This document shows, in pieces, positions 33,329-42,567 of a DNA stretch of 64,000 nucleotides; position 1 is the first letter of the stretch; the number at the start of each line of letters is the position of its first letter. Source of the stretch: Pseudomonas fluorescens (GTDB lineage Bacteria; Pseudomonadota; Gammaproteobacteria; Pseudomonadales; Pseudomonadaceae). The notes under the pieces were generated by a model, which saw nothing but the letters and a program-made list of their open reading frames with translations, had not been told where the DNA came from and searched no databases. Where the stretch lies: the NCBI RefSeq assembly GCF_902497775.2, contig NZ_OZ024668.1:581826-645825 (forward strand). The letters are read 5' to 3'. A program made the position numbers and the translations under genes.

Positions 33329-34021
33329 TCAGATCGCCTGGATTTCTTCCGGGCAGAGCGCGCGGTACTGGCCTGGTTGCAGGTTTGCGTCCAGTTGCAG
33401 CGGGCCCATGCATTCGCGGTGCAGGCGCACGACCTTGTTGTCGAAGTGGCCGAACATGCGCTTGACCTGGTGGTAGCGGCCCTCGACGATGCTCAGGCGG
33501 GCGCTGCGCGGGCCCAGCAGGGTCAGTTCGGCAGGCTGGGTGGTGAGGTCTTCGAAGGCGAAGTAGAAACCCTGGCGGAACTTGTCGATGTAGTGTTCGC
33601 CGATTTCCTGCTCGGTCTGGACGTAGTAGACCTTGGGCAGTTTGGTCTGCGGCTGGGTCAGGCGCCGCGACCACAAGCCATCGTTGGTCAGCAGCATCAG
33701 CCCGGTGGTGTTGAAGTCCAGGCGCCCGGCAATGTGCAGATCGTCGCGGTCGGGCTCGTCGATCAGCTCGATCACCGTGGGGTGCTGCGGGTCCTGGGTG
33801 GCACTCACACAGCCCTGGGGCTTGTGCAGCATCAGGTAGCGCAGCGGGCGTCCGGCCTGCAGCAGTTGCTCGTCGACCTCGATGCGGCTGAATTCGCGCA
33901 CCTCCAGGCGCGGATCGCTGACGCACTGGCCATCCACGCGTACGCGCCGCTCGACCAGCAGCAGGCGGACTTGCTGGCGGCTGAAGCAGGGCAGGTTGCT
34001 GAGGAATCGATCGAGACGCAT
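33329..34021 (-). CDS. rsuA: 16S rRNA pseudouridine(516) synthase RsuA
   Basis: A 230-residue RsuA-family enzyme. The S4 RNA-binding domain is at residues 1-60 (MRLDRFLSNLPCFSRQQVRLLLVERRVRVDG). The catalytic domain has the GRLDFNTTGLMLLTNDG motif with the nucleophilic Asp, and the basic EGRYHQVKRMFGHFDNKVVRLHR loop typical of the family. It makes pseudouridine in the small-subunit rRNA. The upstream CWC and GGDEF genes run in the same direction with short gaps, so co-transcription is possible but need not imply shared function. Confidence 0.9.
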   Translation of the reverse strand: MRLDRFLSNLPCFSRQQVRLLLVERRVRVDGQCVSDPRLEVREFSRIEVDEQLLQAGRPLRYLMLHKPQGCVSATQDPQHPTVIELIDEPDRDDLHIAGRLDFNTTGLMLLTNDGLWSRRLTQPQTKLPKVYYVQTEQEIGEHYIDKFRQGFYFAFEDLTTQPAELTLLGPRSARLSIVEGRYHQVKRMFGHFDNKVVRLHRECMGPLQLDANLQPGQYRALCPEEIQAI

Positions 34022-34048
34022 ACAAAACCAGGTACAGGGCGCGACAGT

Positions 34049-34270
34049 TTAACCGGCGGGTGTGGCCTTGGCTGCCTGCAATTGCGCCTCGACCTCGGCG
34101 CAACGCGGGCACAGGCAGGCCTTGTCGCGCAGCTCGGCGGGCAGGGCTTCGAGCACCTTGGGGTCAATGCTCACGCCGTAGCACCAGCACGCCTGGGCGG
34201 CCGTGCGCGGGTCGGCCAGGCTGCAGTCGTTGCTGGCGCCACAGGCGGGGCAGCGGCGGGTGTCATTCAT
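34049..34270 (-). CDS. Cysteine-rich CWC family protein
   Basis: A 73-residue protein with eight cysteines: CPACG, NDCSLA, ACWCYG and CLCPRC. This is the CWC (PF14375-type) pattern of a small metal-binding, probably zinc-binding, protein. The function is unknown. It starts 8 bases after the diguanylate cyclase gene ends and precedes rsuA by 27 bases on the same strand, an arrangement that suggests one transcript. Confidence 0.85.
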   Translation of the reverse strand: MNDTRRCPACGASNDCSLADPRTAAQACWCYGVSIDPKVLEALPAELRDKACLCPRCAEVEAQLQAAKATPAG

Positions 34271-34278
34271 GGTTACGG

Positions 34279-35757
34279 CTATTCATGGTCAGGTCGGGGC
34301 ATCTCGCTACAGACGCGGTTGCGTCCACTCTGTTTGGCCCGGTAAAGGGCATGATCGGCACGGGCGATCAGGCTGTGCAGGGTATCGTCGGCCTGCAGGT
34401 TGCTCAAGCCAATGCTGGCGGTCAGGTGGATCGGCTGCCCGGCATAGGTAAAGGCCAGGGCCGCGGTCTTGCTGCGAATCTTCTCGGCCACCGCCAGGGC
34501 GCTCTGGCTGTCGGTGTCCTTGAGCAGCACGATGAATTCCTCACCGCCCCAGCGGCAGATGATATCAGCATGACGCAGGCACTCTTGCAGCACCTGGGCG
34601 AACTGGCGCAGCACTTCGTCGCCGGCCAGATGGCCATGGGTGTCGTTGAGCGCCTTGAAGTGGTCGAGGTCGATCAGCAGGGCGATCAGCGGCTTGGGTT
34701 CGCGCTGGGCTTCTTGCAGGGCTTGCGCGGCCAGCAGGTCGAAGCCACGGCGGTTGGGCAGGCCGGTCAGGCTGTCGAGTGTGGCGAGGGCTTCGATGTT
34801 GTCCTGGTGGCGCTTGACCATGGCATTGAGCAGCGACAGCACCACCAGGGTGATCATCGCGCAGATCGCCAGGTTCAGGTACAGCGATTGGCGAATGGCG
34901 TCCATGGCGCCGTCTTCGCGCTTGTCGACGAACAGGTACCAGTTCAGCTCCGGCACCAGGCGCACGTTGAGAAAATGGCTGTGGCCGTCGCTGCTGCTGT
35001 ATTCGTGGCTGCCACTGAGCGGTTGGGGCATGTGCCCGAACCCGTCCAGTTCGGCCAGGGGCTGCCCGGTCCTGGCGCCATGAGGCCCGCCGTTCGAACC
35101 GGTCAGCACGACGCGCCCTTGCGGGTCGACGAAGAATACCTGGCGCTGGTAGCGCTGCTGGTAGTCGTCGATCAGGCGGATCACCGCTTCGACGGTCAGG
35201 CCGATACCGGCAACACCAATGAACTTGCCGTCGTAGTCGAACACCCGGTAGTTGATGAACACCGTGAGGCGGTCCTGATTGGCCATGTCGAAGTCGACGT
35301 TGATCTCGTAGGGCGTGTTCATTTTCAGCACCCGCTGGTACCAGGCATCGCGCGGCGCTTGCGGGTCGATCTTCTTCAATACGCCCTTGGTCTGGTAGTA
35401 AATACCGGTGTTGCTGGAAACGAAGAACGCCGTGTAGGCGTGGTACTGGCGCATGATCTCGGCCAGGTAGCGGGTGACCTGGGCGGTGTCGCGCTCGCCG
35501 CCCAGGGCCCAGTCGCGCAGGAAGGTGTCGTGGGCCATCATCGATGAGATCAGGATCGGTCGTACCAGGTCCTTCTGGATTTCCGAATAGACCGTATCGG
35601 AGGTCAGCGGCAGCTCGGTATTGACGATGTTGTCGCGGATCGAACTGCGTGAGGCGAAGTAGCTGAGCAGGGAGGTCGCCAAAAAGCCGCAGGCGAGCAA
35701 TAGCAGTAATGTCAGGATCAGCGAGCGCTGCGAAAACAGGGCGGAACGAGGCGGCAT
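34279..35757 (-). CDS. Membrane diguanylate cyclase with Cache sensor
   Basis: About 492 residues. Helix 1 near residues 9-30 and helix 2 near 288-310 flank a periplasmic double-Cache sensor (DAWYQRVLKMNTPYEINVDFDMANQDRLTVFINYRVFD and FIGVAGIGLTVE are the ligand-pocket strands). The GGDEF domain has an active GGEEF in CRWGGEEFIVLL and an intact inhibitory I-site RHAD five residues before it, so both c-di-GMP synthesis and product feedback are expected. There is no EAL domain. The ATG at 35757 has GGGAA upstream; an ATG at 35790 lacks a site. The ligand is unknown. Confidence 0.9.
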   Translation of the reverse strand: MPPRSALFSQRSLILTLLLLLACGFLATSLLSYFASRSSIRDNIVNTELPLTSDTVYSEIQKDLVRPILISSMMAHDTFLRDWALGGERDTAQVTRYLAEIMRQYHAYTAFFVSSNTGIYYQTKGVLKKIDPQAPRDAWYQRVLKMNTPYEINVDFDMANQDRLTVFINYRVFDYDGKFIGVAGIGLTVEAVIRLIDDYQQRYQRQVFFVDPQGRVVLTGSNGGPHGARTGQPLAELDGFGHMPQPLSGSHEYSSSDGHSHFLNVRLVPELNWYLFVDKREDGAMDAIRQSLYLNLAICAMITLVVLSLLNAMVKRHQDNIEALATLDSLTGLPNRRGFDLLAAQALQEAQREPKPLIALLIDLDHFKALNDTHGHLAGDEVLRQFAQVLQECLRHADIICRWGGEEFIVLLKDTDSQSALAVAEKIRSKTAALAFTYAGQPIHLTASIGLSNLQADDTLHSLIARADHALYRAKQSGRNRVCSEMPRPDHE

Positions 35758-35970
35758 GACATTCCCGGTCTGTGGGCCAATGGCCTTCATTCTAGTGGTG
35801 TGACGGAAAAATAACTTTACGATTTTTAAGGGTATCGGCCTTGTTTCAATTTATTGCAGCAATGGCACCGGAGCTGTTTTTGACAGTCTTATTCAATGTC
35901 GATGAACACTTGCCGATCGACGCCGACCAGCGCCGCTGGGATGGGCAGTTTCGCGGTCCAGGAGGCCGCC

Positions 35971-36324
35971 ATGTATCGCCGACTTTTGCTGATTGTAGTG
36001 CTGGGTTTGCTGACAACCGCCTGTGTCCCCTATGGAGGTAACGGTTACTACCGCACTGAGGTCTACACCGCCGATCGCTATGGCTATCCGGGTTACTACC
36101 GGCCGTCCTATCCCTACAGCCGCGGCTACTACGTAGCGCCACCACCGCGTTACTATGCACCGCCACCGCATTACTACCGCCCGGCGCCCCATGGCTACTA
36201 CCGGGAAACGCCGCATAACTATTACAAGCCTTACCCGGGCCGCGGCTACGACCGCTACCGCCAGGGCTCGTCACGCCACGAGCGCAACCGTGACGGCTGG
36301 CCGGATCGCAACTGGCGCCGCTGA
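35971..36324 (+). CDS. Tyr/Pro-rich small lipoprotein
   Basis: A 117-residue protein with an N-terminal lipobox (LLTTAC, Cys18) after MYRRLLLIVVLG. The mature part is dominated by Tyr, Pro, Gly, Arg and His in loose repeats such as YYRP, PPRYYAPPPHYYRP and YYKPYPGRGYDRYRQG. It has a strong ribosome site (AGGAGG, 6 bases before the ATG). Such low-complexity outer-membrane lipoproteins may be structural or bind envelope polymers; I recognise no family with a known activity. Overlapping longer frames upstream lack a start signal. Confidence 0.75.
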   Translation: MYRRLLLIVVLGLLTTACVPYGGNGYYRTEVYTADRYGYPGYYRPSYPYSRGYYVAPPPRYYAPPPHYYRPAPHGYYRETPHNYYKPYPGRGYDRYRQGSSRHERNRDGWPDRNWRR

Positions 36325-36332
36325 AGCGTCGT

Positions 36333-37442
36333 TCAGGCCAGGTCTGCCAACGGGTGACGACCTTCCCACGCTTTGCTGAAATGCGCATCGACCACCGCTG
36401 TTGGCACCTGGGCAATATCTGCCCAGTGCCAGCGCGGCTTTTGGTCCTTGTCGATCAGCCGCGCGCGTACCCCTTCGCTAAATTCCGGATGCTGGCAGCA
36501 ATTGAGGCTCATGGTGTATTCCATCTGGAACACCTGGGCCAGCGACAGGTGGCGGGCGCGCTGGATCTGCTGCCAGACCAGGTGCGCGGTCAGCGGGCAG
36601 CCTTCGAGCAGGGTCTGCGCGGCCTTGGCCAGCAGCGGGTCGGCGTGGTTGCGCCACTGGCCGATGGCGCGCCAGGCGCACACCGGGTCGGCGACATCGA
36701 GCAGCGCATCGATCTGCTGGCGCCTGGGCAACCACTGGGCTTGCGGGCGTTGCGCCTGGGCCCCGTGCTGCTGGGCCTTGAGCAGGCTGTTGAGCTGCAG
36801 GGCGGTCTGCTCCTGCCAGTTCAGTTGCAGCAGGTCGTCGAGCAGCTCTTCTTGCTGGCTCTCACCGAGCAAGCGGTCGGCCAGGCCCAGATCAAGGGCG
36901 TCGGTGGCGTTGATCGGCGCCCCGGTCAGGCCCAGGAACAAGCCCAGCTTGCCGGGCAATCGCGACAAAAACCAACTGCCGCCGACATCCGGGTAGAGGC
37001 CGATGCTGATCTCCGGCATGGCCAGTCGGCTGCTGGGGGTGACCACGCGCACATTGGCGCCCTGCAGCAGGCCCATGCCACCACCCAGCACATGGCCATG
37101 GCCCCAGCAGATCAGCGGTTTGGGGTAGGTATGCAGGCGGTAGTCGAAGCGGTATTCGGCGGCAAAGAACTGCGCCGCCAGGGGCGGTACCCGGCCGGGA
37201 TGGTCAAGGCAGGCCTGGGCCAGGCTGCGCACCTCGCCACCGGCGCAGAAGGCCTTGGCACCACTGCCGCGCAGCAACACACAGACGATGTCCGGGTCAT
37301 CGGCCCAGGCCTTGAGCTGTTCGTCGAGCACCTCGATCATCGGCAGCGACAAGGCATTGAGGGTTTGCGGCGCATTGAGGGTGGCGACGCCGATGCGGGC
37401 GCCATCGACGCCGGTGAGTTCTTCGCACTGTACAGCAGCCAT
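36333..37442 (-). CDS. Enoyl-CoA hydratase/isomerase family, 3-hydroxyisobutyryl-CoA hydrolase-like
   Basis: A 369-residue crotonase-fold protein. The CoA-binding loops are ALNALSLPMIEVLDEQL and KAFCAGGEVRSL (oxyanion hole). HVLGGGMGLLQGANVRVV and PEISIGLYPDVGGSWFLSRLPG carry the catalytic positions, and the long C-terminal extension with the LNCCQHPEFSEGVRARLIDKDQKPRW motif is typical of the HIBYL-CoA hydrolase clade. It would act in valine catabolism or on a related acyl-CoA. GAGAGG precedes the ATG at 37442; the frame remains open further upstream but without a ribosome site. It converges with the lipoprotein gene and is divergent from ung. Confidence 0.88.
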   Translation of the reverse strand: MAAVQCEELTGVDGARIGVATLNAPQTLNALSLPMIEVLDEQLKAWADDPDIVCVLLRGSGAKAFCAGGEVRSLAQACLDHPGRVPPLAAQFFAAEYRFDYRLHTYPKPLICWGHGHVLGGGMGLLQGANVRVVTPSSRLAMPEISIGLYPDVGGSWFLSRLPGKLGLFLGLTGAPINATDALDLGLADRLLGESQQEELLDDLLQLNWQEQTALQLNSLLKAQQHGAQAQRPQAQWLPRRQQIDALLDVADPVCAWRAIGQWRNHADPLLAKAAQTLLEGCPLTAHLVWQQIQRARHLSLAQVFQMEYTMSLNCCQHPEFSEGVRARLIDKDQKPRWHWADIAQVPTAVVDAHFSKAWEGRHPLADLA

Positions 37443-37568
37443 GGGCGACCTCTCGTTTGATCCGCACAAGTATGGTCGCTGCTGGCGATTTCGGCGGTCG
37501 CCGGTCGGATCGATTGACAAGCGCAGGCAGCTTTCCTAGTGTCGCGCCATTGTTTTACGGACCCGACC

Positions 37569-38261
37569 ATGACTGACGACGATCGCATCAAACTTGAACC
37601 GAGCTGGAAAGAGGCCCTGCGCGCCGAATTCGACCAACCCTACATGCACCAGCTGCGCGAGTTCCTCCGTGAGGAGCACGCTGCCGGCAAAGAGATCTAC
37701 CCGCCAGGCCCGCTGATTTTCAACGCCCTCAACTCCACGCCGCTGGACCAGGTCAAGGTGGTGATTCTCGGCCAGGACCCGTACCACGGCCCGGGCCAGG
37801 CCCATGGCCTGTGCTTCTCGGTGCAACCAGGGGTCGCGACGCCGCCGTCGCTGGTGAATATCTACAAAGAGTTGCAGCGTGACCTGAACATCGAGATGCC
37901 CAAGCACGGCTGCCTGCAGTCCTGGGCCGAGCAGGGCGTATTGCTGCTCAACACCACCATGACCGTCGAGCGCGCCAATGCCGCCTCCCACGCCAACAAG
38001 GGCTGGCAGTTCTTCACCGACCGCATCATCGAAGTGGTCAGCGAACACCAGCCCAACAGCGTGTTCCTGCTCTGGGGCGCCCATGCCCAGGGCAAGCAGA
38101 AGCTGATCGATGCCACCAAGCACCTGGTGCTCAAGTCGGTGCACCCATCGCCGTTGTCGGCCTACCGGGGCTTTCTCGGTTGCGGTCATTTCAGCCAGGC
38201 CAACCGCTTCCTTGAACAGCGCGGGCTGACCCCGATCGACTGGCGCTTGCCGCCGGCTTAA
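37569..38261 (+). CDS. ung: Uracil-DNA glycosylase
   Basis: A 230-residue family-1 UDG of canonical length. The water-activating loop is [18 protein letters not shown] (Asp70). [17 protein letters not shown] is the uracil-recognition strand with its Asn, and [18 protein letters not shown] is the DNA-intercalation loop. It excises uracil from DNA to begin base-excision repair. The ATG at 37569 gives the family's usual N terminus. A rho-independent terminator begins at its stop codon. Confidence 0.97.
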   Translation: MTDDDRIKLEPSWKEALRAEFDQPYMHQLREFLREEHAAGKEIYPPGPLIFNALNSTPLDQVKVVILGQDPYHGPGQAHGLCFSVQPGVATPPSLVNIYKELQRDLNIEMPKHGCLQSWAEQGVLLLNTTMTVERANAASHANKGWQFFTDRIIEVVSEHQPNSVFLLWGAHAQGKQKLIDATKHLVLKSVHPSPLSAYRGFLGCGHFSQANRFLEQRGLTPIDWRLPPA

Positions 38262-38283
38262 TGCTGGGTACCTAGCATTTTTG
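38261..38283 (+). terminator. Rho-independent terminator of ung
   Basis: ATGCTG-GGTACC-TAGCAT forms a 6-base stem including one G-U pair, followed by five Ts. It starts on the last base of the ung stop codon. Confidence 0.75.
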
Positions 38284-38365
38284 TCAGTTTCGCCCGGCAA
38301 AAATAGGGCATTAAATAACCTCCCTGTACGTAACGCCAGGCAACCCCTGGCCAGGGAGGGGTTTC

Positions 38366-40291
38366 ATGTCCAGGTTCACTCCATCACCGCTTGAGCAGAG
38401 CGCATCCTCTACACCGCCCCAAACGGGTAATCACAAAGCGCCCGTGGTCTGGGCGGCCATGGAGCTTGAACCGGATGATCAAGACCATCACCTGATTCAC
38501 AAGGACGACCGGGTCCAGGATCTGCAGGTGACCATCGATGAAATCTGGCCTTATCATGAGGGCTTTGACGACGATATCACCCGTGTCGATCTGCTCTGGG
38601 ATGGTTTGCGGGTAGATGGACAAACGCTGGTTTGGCCCTACGACAAAGACGAGGTCATTCCGCTGAGTCTTCACGTACCGCAGATCTACCTGGGCACCCC
38701 GGGCGCTCACCGGGTCAGTTACCGTATCGACATGGGCAACCCCGCGCTGTCCTATGAGGTCCTGCTAAACATTGACCAGACCGCACCCAACTTTGGCGAG
38801 GCAGGTACCAGGCCTGAGCCGGTTCCGCCCATCGGGCCGGAGGGCTTGAACGAGGACTACCTGGCCGCACACCAGGGCGTGAACATTCGGCTCGCGCCAT
38901 GGGGCGACCTGCGCCTGGGCGATACGGTGCGCCTGTACTGGCGCAGCTTTTCCCGCGTGGACGATCCGCTGGAGGCCGTGGACGAGTTCGTGGTCCGTGA
39001 CCGGGCCGCACCTGTCGAACTCAGGGTGCCCGCCGACTCCATTCGCAACAGTGGCGATGGTTTGCGTTACCTGTGTTACGACTGGGAGGACCGTAGCGCC
39101 AATCGCGGGCCCATTTCCCATGTCAACGAAATCAACGTCGAACTGGACGGCTCGCCGAGCCCTTTGCCACTGCCTGAGGTCGATCCTGCAGGGCTGGTCG
39201 ACCTGGCCCGGGCGCGTACTGGCGTCACGCTGATCATCAATGAAATCGTCGACGCCCGGCCTGGCGATCGGGTGGTCGGCTATTGGCGCGGGTTGCCGGT
39301 TGGCGATGTCGTACTGGTCGCCCCTTTGCTGTGGCCGCTTGACTTCCCGGTAAGGTGGGAAGTGCTGACAGCCGCAGGCTTTGTCGAACGCAACGATCCG
39401 GTGCATTACACCTGGCGCTCCAGACCATCGCCTAGCCTGTCGGTGGCGCTGAACCTGACGGTGGCGGGGCCCGATCCGCAAACCCCCGATCCGGTCAACC
39501 CAAGGCTTAACGTCGTGGTGGTCAAGGGCCGCACTAACGATGACGAGCTCGGTGCCGAGGATGTCGATCACGATGCCCGGGTGGAGCTGGTGCTGTACGC
39601 CAATCCGCAGCAGGGGCAGGTGCTGCAGCTTTACTGGGGGAGTCGTGTCGAGCCTGCAGCGACCTATCTGATTGGAGCTGACGACCGCGGCGGTGCAACC
39701 ATCCCATTCATCGTGCCCTGGGCCATTATCAACGATGTTGGCAGCAATCCCGAGCTGCCTGTTTATTACAGCACTTTCAACGGGATCAACACCCAGCACT
39801 CTCCGACCAAACTGGTCGATGTGCAGCTTCGGATTATTGAAAATCTACAACCGGTCAGTTTCCCTGGCGCTGCGTCAGGGGAGTGGATCAATTGCTCGCA
39901 CAAACCCTGGGAAAACGGAGTGACTGTCAGGGTGCCGGGGGATTCCGAGCGACTGGGTGAAGGAGATCGGGTCACGGTCTTCTGGCAGGCCTATCGGACC
40001 CAAATAGGGGTGGACCCGATTGAAGGCACGGAAGGTGAGTTTGGTCATCTCTTGAGTGCTGAGGATGCCCAGGATGGTTTTGACATTGTCGTAGTGCCTT
40101 ACGAGCGGCATATCCAGGCCGCTGCGCGGGTACCCGCGCGCACGGGAGGGGCGATTGTCAGCTATCGGCTGGTCAAAGCGGCAGCGAACGGGGGAGGGGT
40201 TGGCAACTCGTCAAACAAGCTGGTACGGCTGTCGGTCCGCGAACCGGCTAGCGAAGTCTATTGCGACAACGGCGACCCGATCGAGTCCTGA
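38366..40291 (+). CDS. Large repeat protein of unknown function (first of two paralogues)
   Basis: A 641-residue protein without signal peptide or transmembrane helix. I divide it into about five beta-rich blocks of 110-130 residues. Each of the last four carries a GD-type turn before a hydrophobic strand ending in Tyr/Phe-Trp: LRLGDTVRLYW, ARPGDRVVGYW, QQGQVLQLYW and LGEGDRVTVFW. The pattern suggests Ig-like beta-sandwich repeats. The last block (INCSHKPWENGVTVRVPGD) is clearly homologous to that of the next gene. GGAGGGG precedes the ATG. I recognise no named family. Absence of a signal means a cytoplasmic protein or one exported by a non-Sec route. Confidence 0.8.
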   Translation: MSRFTPSPLEQSASSTPPQTGNHKAPVVWAAMELEPDDQDHHLIHKDDRVQDLQVTIDEIWPYHEGFDDDITRVDLLWDGLRVDGQTLVWPYDKDEVIPLSLHVPQIYLGTPGAHRVSYRIDMGNPALSYEVLLNIDQTAPNFGEAGTRPEPVPPIGPEGLNEDYLAAHQGVNIRLAPWGDLRLGDTVRLYWRSFSRVDDPLEAVDEFVVRDRAAPVELRVPADSIRNSGDGLRYLCYDWEDRSANRGPISHVNEINVELDGSPSPLPLPEVDPAGLVDLARARTGVTLIINEIVDARPGDRVVGYWRGLPVGDVVLVAPLLWPLDFPVRWEVLTAAGFVERNDPVHYTWRSRPSPSLSVALNLTVAGPDPQTPDPVNPRLNVVVVKGRTNDDELGAEDVDHDARVELVLYANPQQGQVLQLYWGSRVEPAATYLIGADDRGGATIPFIVPWAIINDVGSNPELPVYYSTFNGINTQHSPTKLVDVQLRIIENLQPVSFPGAASGEWINCSHKPWENGVTVRVPGDSERLGEGDRVTVFWQAYRTQIGVDPIEGTEGEFGHLLSAEDAQDGFDIVVVPYERHIQAAARVPARTGGAIVSYRLVKAAANGGGVGNSSNKLVRLSVREPASEVYCDNGDPIES

Positions 40292-40387
40292 TTTTTTCGA
40301 GTAGGTAAAGGCAGGTGCGTTTTGTAACACGGCATCCAGCAGAGCGCCGTCGCTGGGTTTATCTGATGTTTGCAAGAGTAGACAATC

Positions 40388-42370
40388 ATGACTAAGCAGG
40401 AAGTTTTGCCCAAGACCAGCAAGAAGCCCAAAGTTGCGGACAAGCCAGCCACCAAGCAGGCGACGGCCGCTGTAAGTTCATCCACTGCGGCCCCGCGCCG
40501 GCGCCCTTCAAAGCGCAACCTGAATGCCTCGCTTCCCGCGCCTGGCGCTGATCCTATTCAGCCTGACGGACTGATTTTGACCAGGGATCTGCCGAACGGC
40601 TTGACGCTGATGATCAGCGAGTACCAGCTTCAGGGCTTCAGCGAATTTGATGAAATTACCATTTATGTGAATGATACTGCGCAGATCGAAGGCATACAGA
40701 TTCCCGCTGATCATCCGCCTGGAACCTTTCCAGTTTATCAAGCGTTGAGTCGAGAGCAACTCGGTGGCGACGGTGTCCGACACATTACCTTTACCGTAAA
40801 AAACGATAACATTGCCGAGTCACTGCCCCGACGTGTAATTGTCGATACACTCGATCCGGCCCTCAATAACCCACCGCCTAAACCGCTGCTGCCAGAAGAC
40901 CTGGCCGGCATTGAGATCACACCGCAGTACCTGGCCGATCACGGTGATGTACTGACACTGGATGTGCCGCGCTATCCCGACCCCAAGCCAGGCGATCGCT
41001 GGGCCCTGTACCTGTGGTCGCAAAGTTCGGCACAGAAAGTCGGTAACGTGGTGGGGGATGACAGTGGCGGGAGAGCTTACTTCACTATCGAGGTTACCAC
41101 GGAGGAATTGCAGACATTGTCACCGGGTTATGTCGAGTTATGGATCAAGGTGACCGACCGAGCCGGTAACGAGAGCCAGTTCTCCAATCCGCAAGGCATG
41201 GTCCTGTCGCTTGAGCCAGGACCGGCTGACCTGGAGCCGCCGGTGGTGCCCGATGCCCCGATTGACCTGCAAGAAGCACGAAATAGGGTTCTTGTTGAAG
41301 TGCCAGCGTACACAAACTGGCGATCTGGCGATATGGTCCATGTTTACTGGGGTGAAACGGTAATCGGCGCATTCACAACCAACGACCTGGATGTTTGGCC
41401 TTTACCGGCTTATGCCCGCTTTGAAATCGTTGACCAGCCCGAACCCTATACGGCCAAGGTTAAGTACATTGTTACTCGCGGCCGTACCTATCCCTCACTG
41501 GTCGCAGAGGTCGAGGTCGACACGAGCAGGGTCGGCCCGCCCAACCCGGATGACCCCGAGCCGGTCAACCCGAATCTGGAACCTGCGCTGCTGATCGGCC
41601 CGGTCAGCGGCCTTGAGAACGAGCTGACGCCTGAAGACAAGGACGAAGACGTCACCGTCACCGTACAAGTCTATGACCCGGTCAATCCCGGTGAAGTCAT
41701 CCGTCTGTTCTATGGCCCTGAGGCGAAACTGGTTGATACCCGGGTCATAGACGATGAGGAAGCTGGTTCCGACATTGAAATGACCATCAGCGCTGCTGAT
41801 GTTATTGAGGTCGGTAACGGTTTGGAGCAGCCATTGTTCTACCGCATCTACAAGAATGAAACTGCCACGAACTTTCAGGAGTCAGGGCCTACGCTGGTGC
41901 GCGCTGTCATTGTGCAACTGGCAGACCTGGCATTGCCTGTTATCACAGGCGTTCCTATCCCGCCTGACAGTATACCCCGTGTTACGTGTGACCACGCACC
42001 GTGGAATGGACTGACCGTACTGGTCAGCGATCCGAACAAGTTGCAGTTGGGTGATAATGTCACTGTACATTGGAGCATGTATCCATTGAGAGGCTCTGAT
42101 CCAGTTGAGGGCACTGTCGTTTCGCTGCCAGGTGAAGTTTCCGGCCAAAATCATATTGATTTTGGCCTGCCGATTTCGGTGCTCTGGAGTTACATGCAGC
42201 CGGCACCTCCCCTGGCAGAGATCCGCGTTCGCTGGAGCGTGATCCGCGATGGTATTCCTGTCGGGGAATCTGAGGAGCGGCTGTATCACTACAGTACGGT
42301 GGTGGGAACGATTACTTGCGTGCCCTCTTTTGCGAAACGTCGTAAGCCTGTACGAGTAGGAAAGTTGTAA
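40388..42370 (+). CDS. Large repeat protein of unknown function (second paralogue)
   Basis: A 660-residue homologue of the preceding protein with a different, Lys/Ala/Ser-rich basic N terminus (MTKQEVLPKTSKKPKVADKP). Repeat turns are PKPGDRWALYLW, RSGDMVHVYWG, NPGEVIRLFYG and LQLGDNVTVHW. The two share PVNP-linkers and the terminal CDHAPWNGLTVLVSD block (CSHKPWENGVTVRVP in the first). There is no signal peptide and a basic C terminus (RRKPVRVGKL). Base composition is unlike the neighbours: 40621-40680 contains 24 G/C of 60. This points to recent acquisition. Function unknown. Confidence 0.8.
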   Translation: MTKQEVLPKTSKKPKVADKPATKQATAAVSSSTAAPRRRPSKRNLNASLPAPGADPIQPDGLILTRDLPNGLTLMISEYQLQGFSEFDEITIYVNDTAQIEGIQIPADHPPGTFPVYQALSREQLGGDGVRHITFTVKNDNIAESLPRRVIVDTLDPALNNPPPKPLLPEDLAGIEITPQYLADHGDVLTLDVPRYPDPKPGDRWALYLWSQSSAQKVGNVVGDDSGGRAYFTIEVTTEELQTLSPGYVELWIKVTDRAGNESQFSNPQGMVLSLEPGPADLEPPVVPDAPIDLQEARNRVLVEVPAYTNWRSGDMVHVYWGETVIGAFTTNDLDVWPLPAYARFEIVDQPEPYTAKVKYIVTRGRTYPSLVAEVEVDTSRVGPPNPDDPEPVNPNLEPALLIGPVSGLENELTPEDKDEDVTVTVQVYDPVNPGEVIRLFYGPEAKLVDTRVIDDEEAGSDIEMTISAADVIEVGNGLEQPLFYRIYKNETATNFQESGPTLVRAVIVQLADLALPVITGVPIPPDSIPRVTCDHAPWNGLTVLVSDPNKLQLGDNVTVHWSMYPLRGSDPVEGTVVSLPGEVSGQNHIDFGLPISVLWSYMQPAPPLAEIRVRWSVIRDGIPVGESEERLYHYSTVVGTITCVPSFAKRRKPVRVGKL

Positions 42371-42374
42371 AGTG

Positions 42375-42410
42375 AACAACGGCCGGTGGCATTGCTGCCG
42401 GCCATTGTTT
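42375..42410 (+). terminator. Terminator after the repeat-protein pair
   Basis: Stem AACAAcGGCCGG with CCGGCCatTGTTT around a loop of about 11 bases, one mismatch, ending in TTT. It lies 5 bases past the stop at 42370. Confidence 0.65.
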
Positions 42411-42567
42411 AAACGCGATGCGCTGTAGAATTACCTGATTGTTATTGTGGAATATTCCTACATAGTCTTACGGAGTACCTCTGTACGCTGCAAGCCTGAA
42501 AACGGAGCCTTGTTGTGTCAGCTCTGTTTTTCATTCTGACTAACAGCGTTCGAGAGTGTGACTCATC

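Noticed and set aside
40210..40390. A possible frameshift joining the two repeat proteins into one
   Set aside because: The first ends with a proper stop at 40291, and the second has its own ATG and distinct N terminus 97 bases later.
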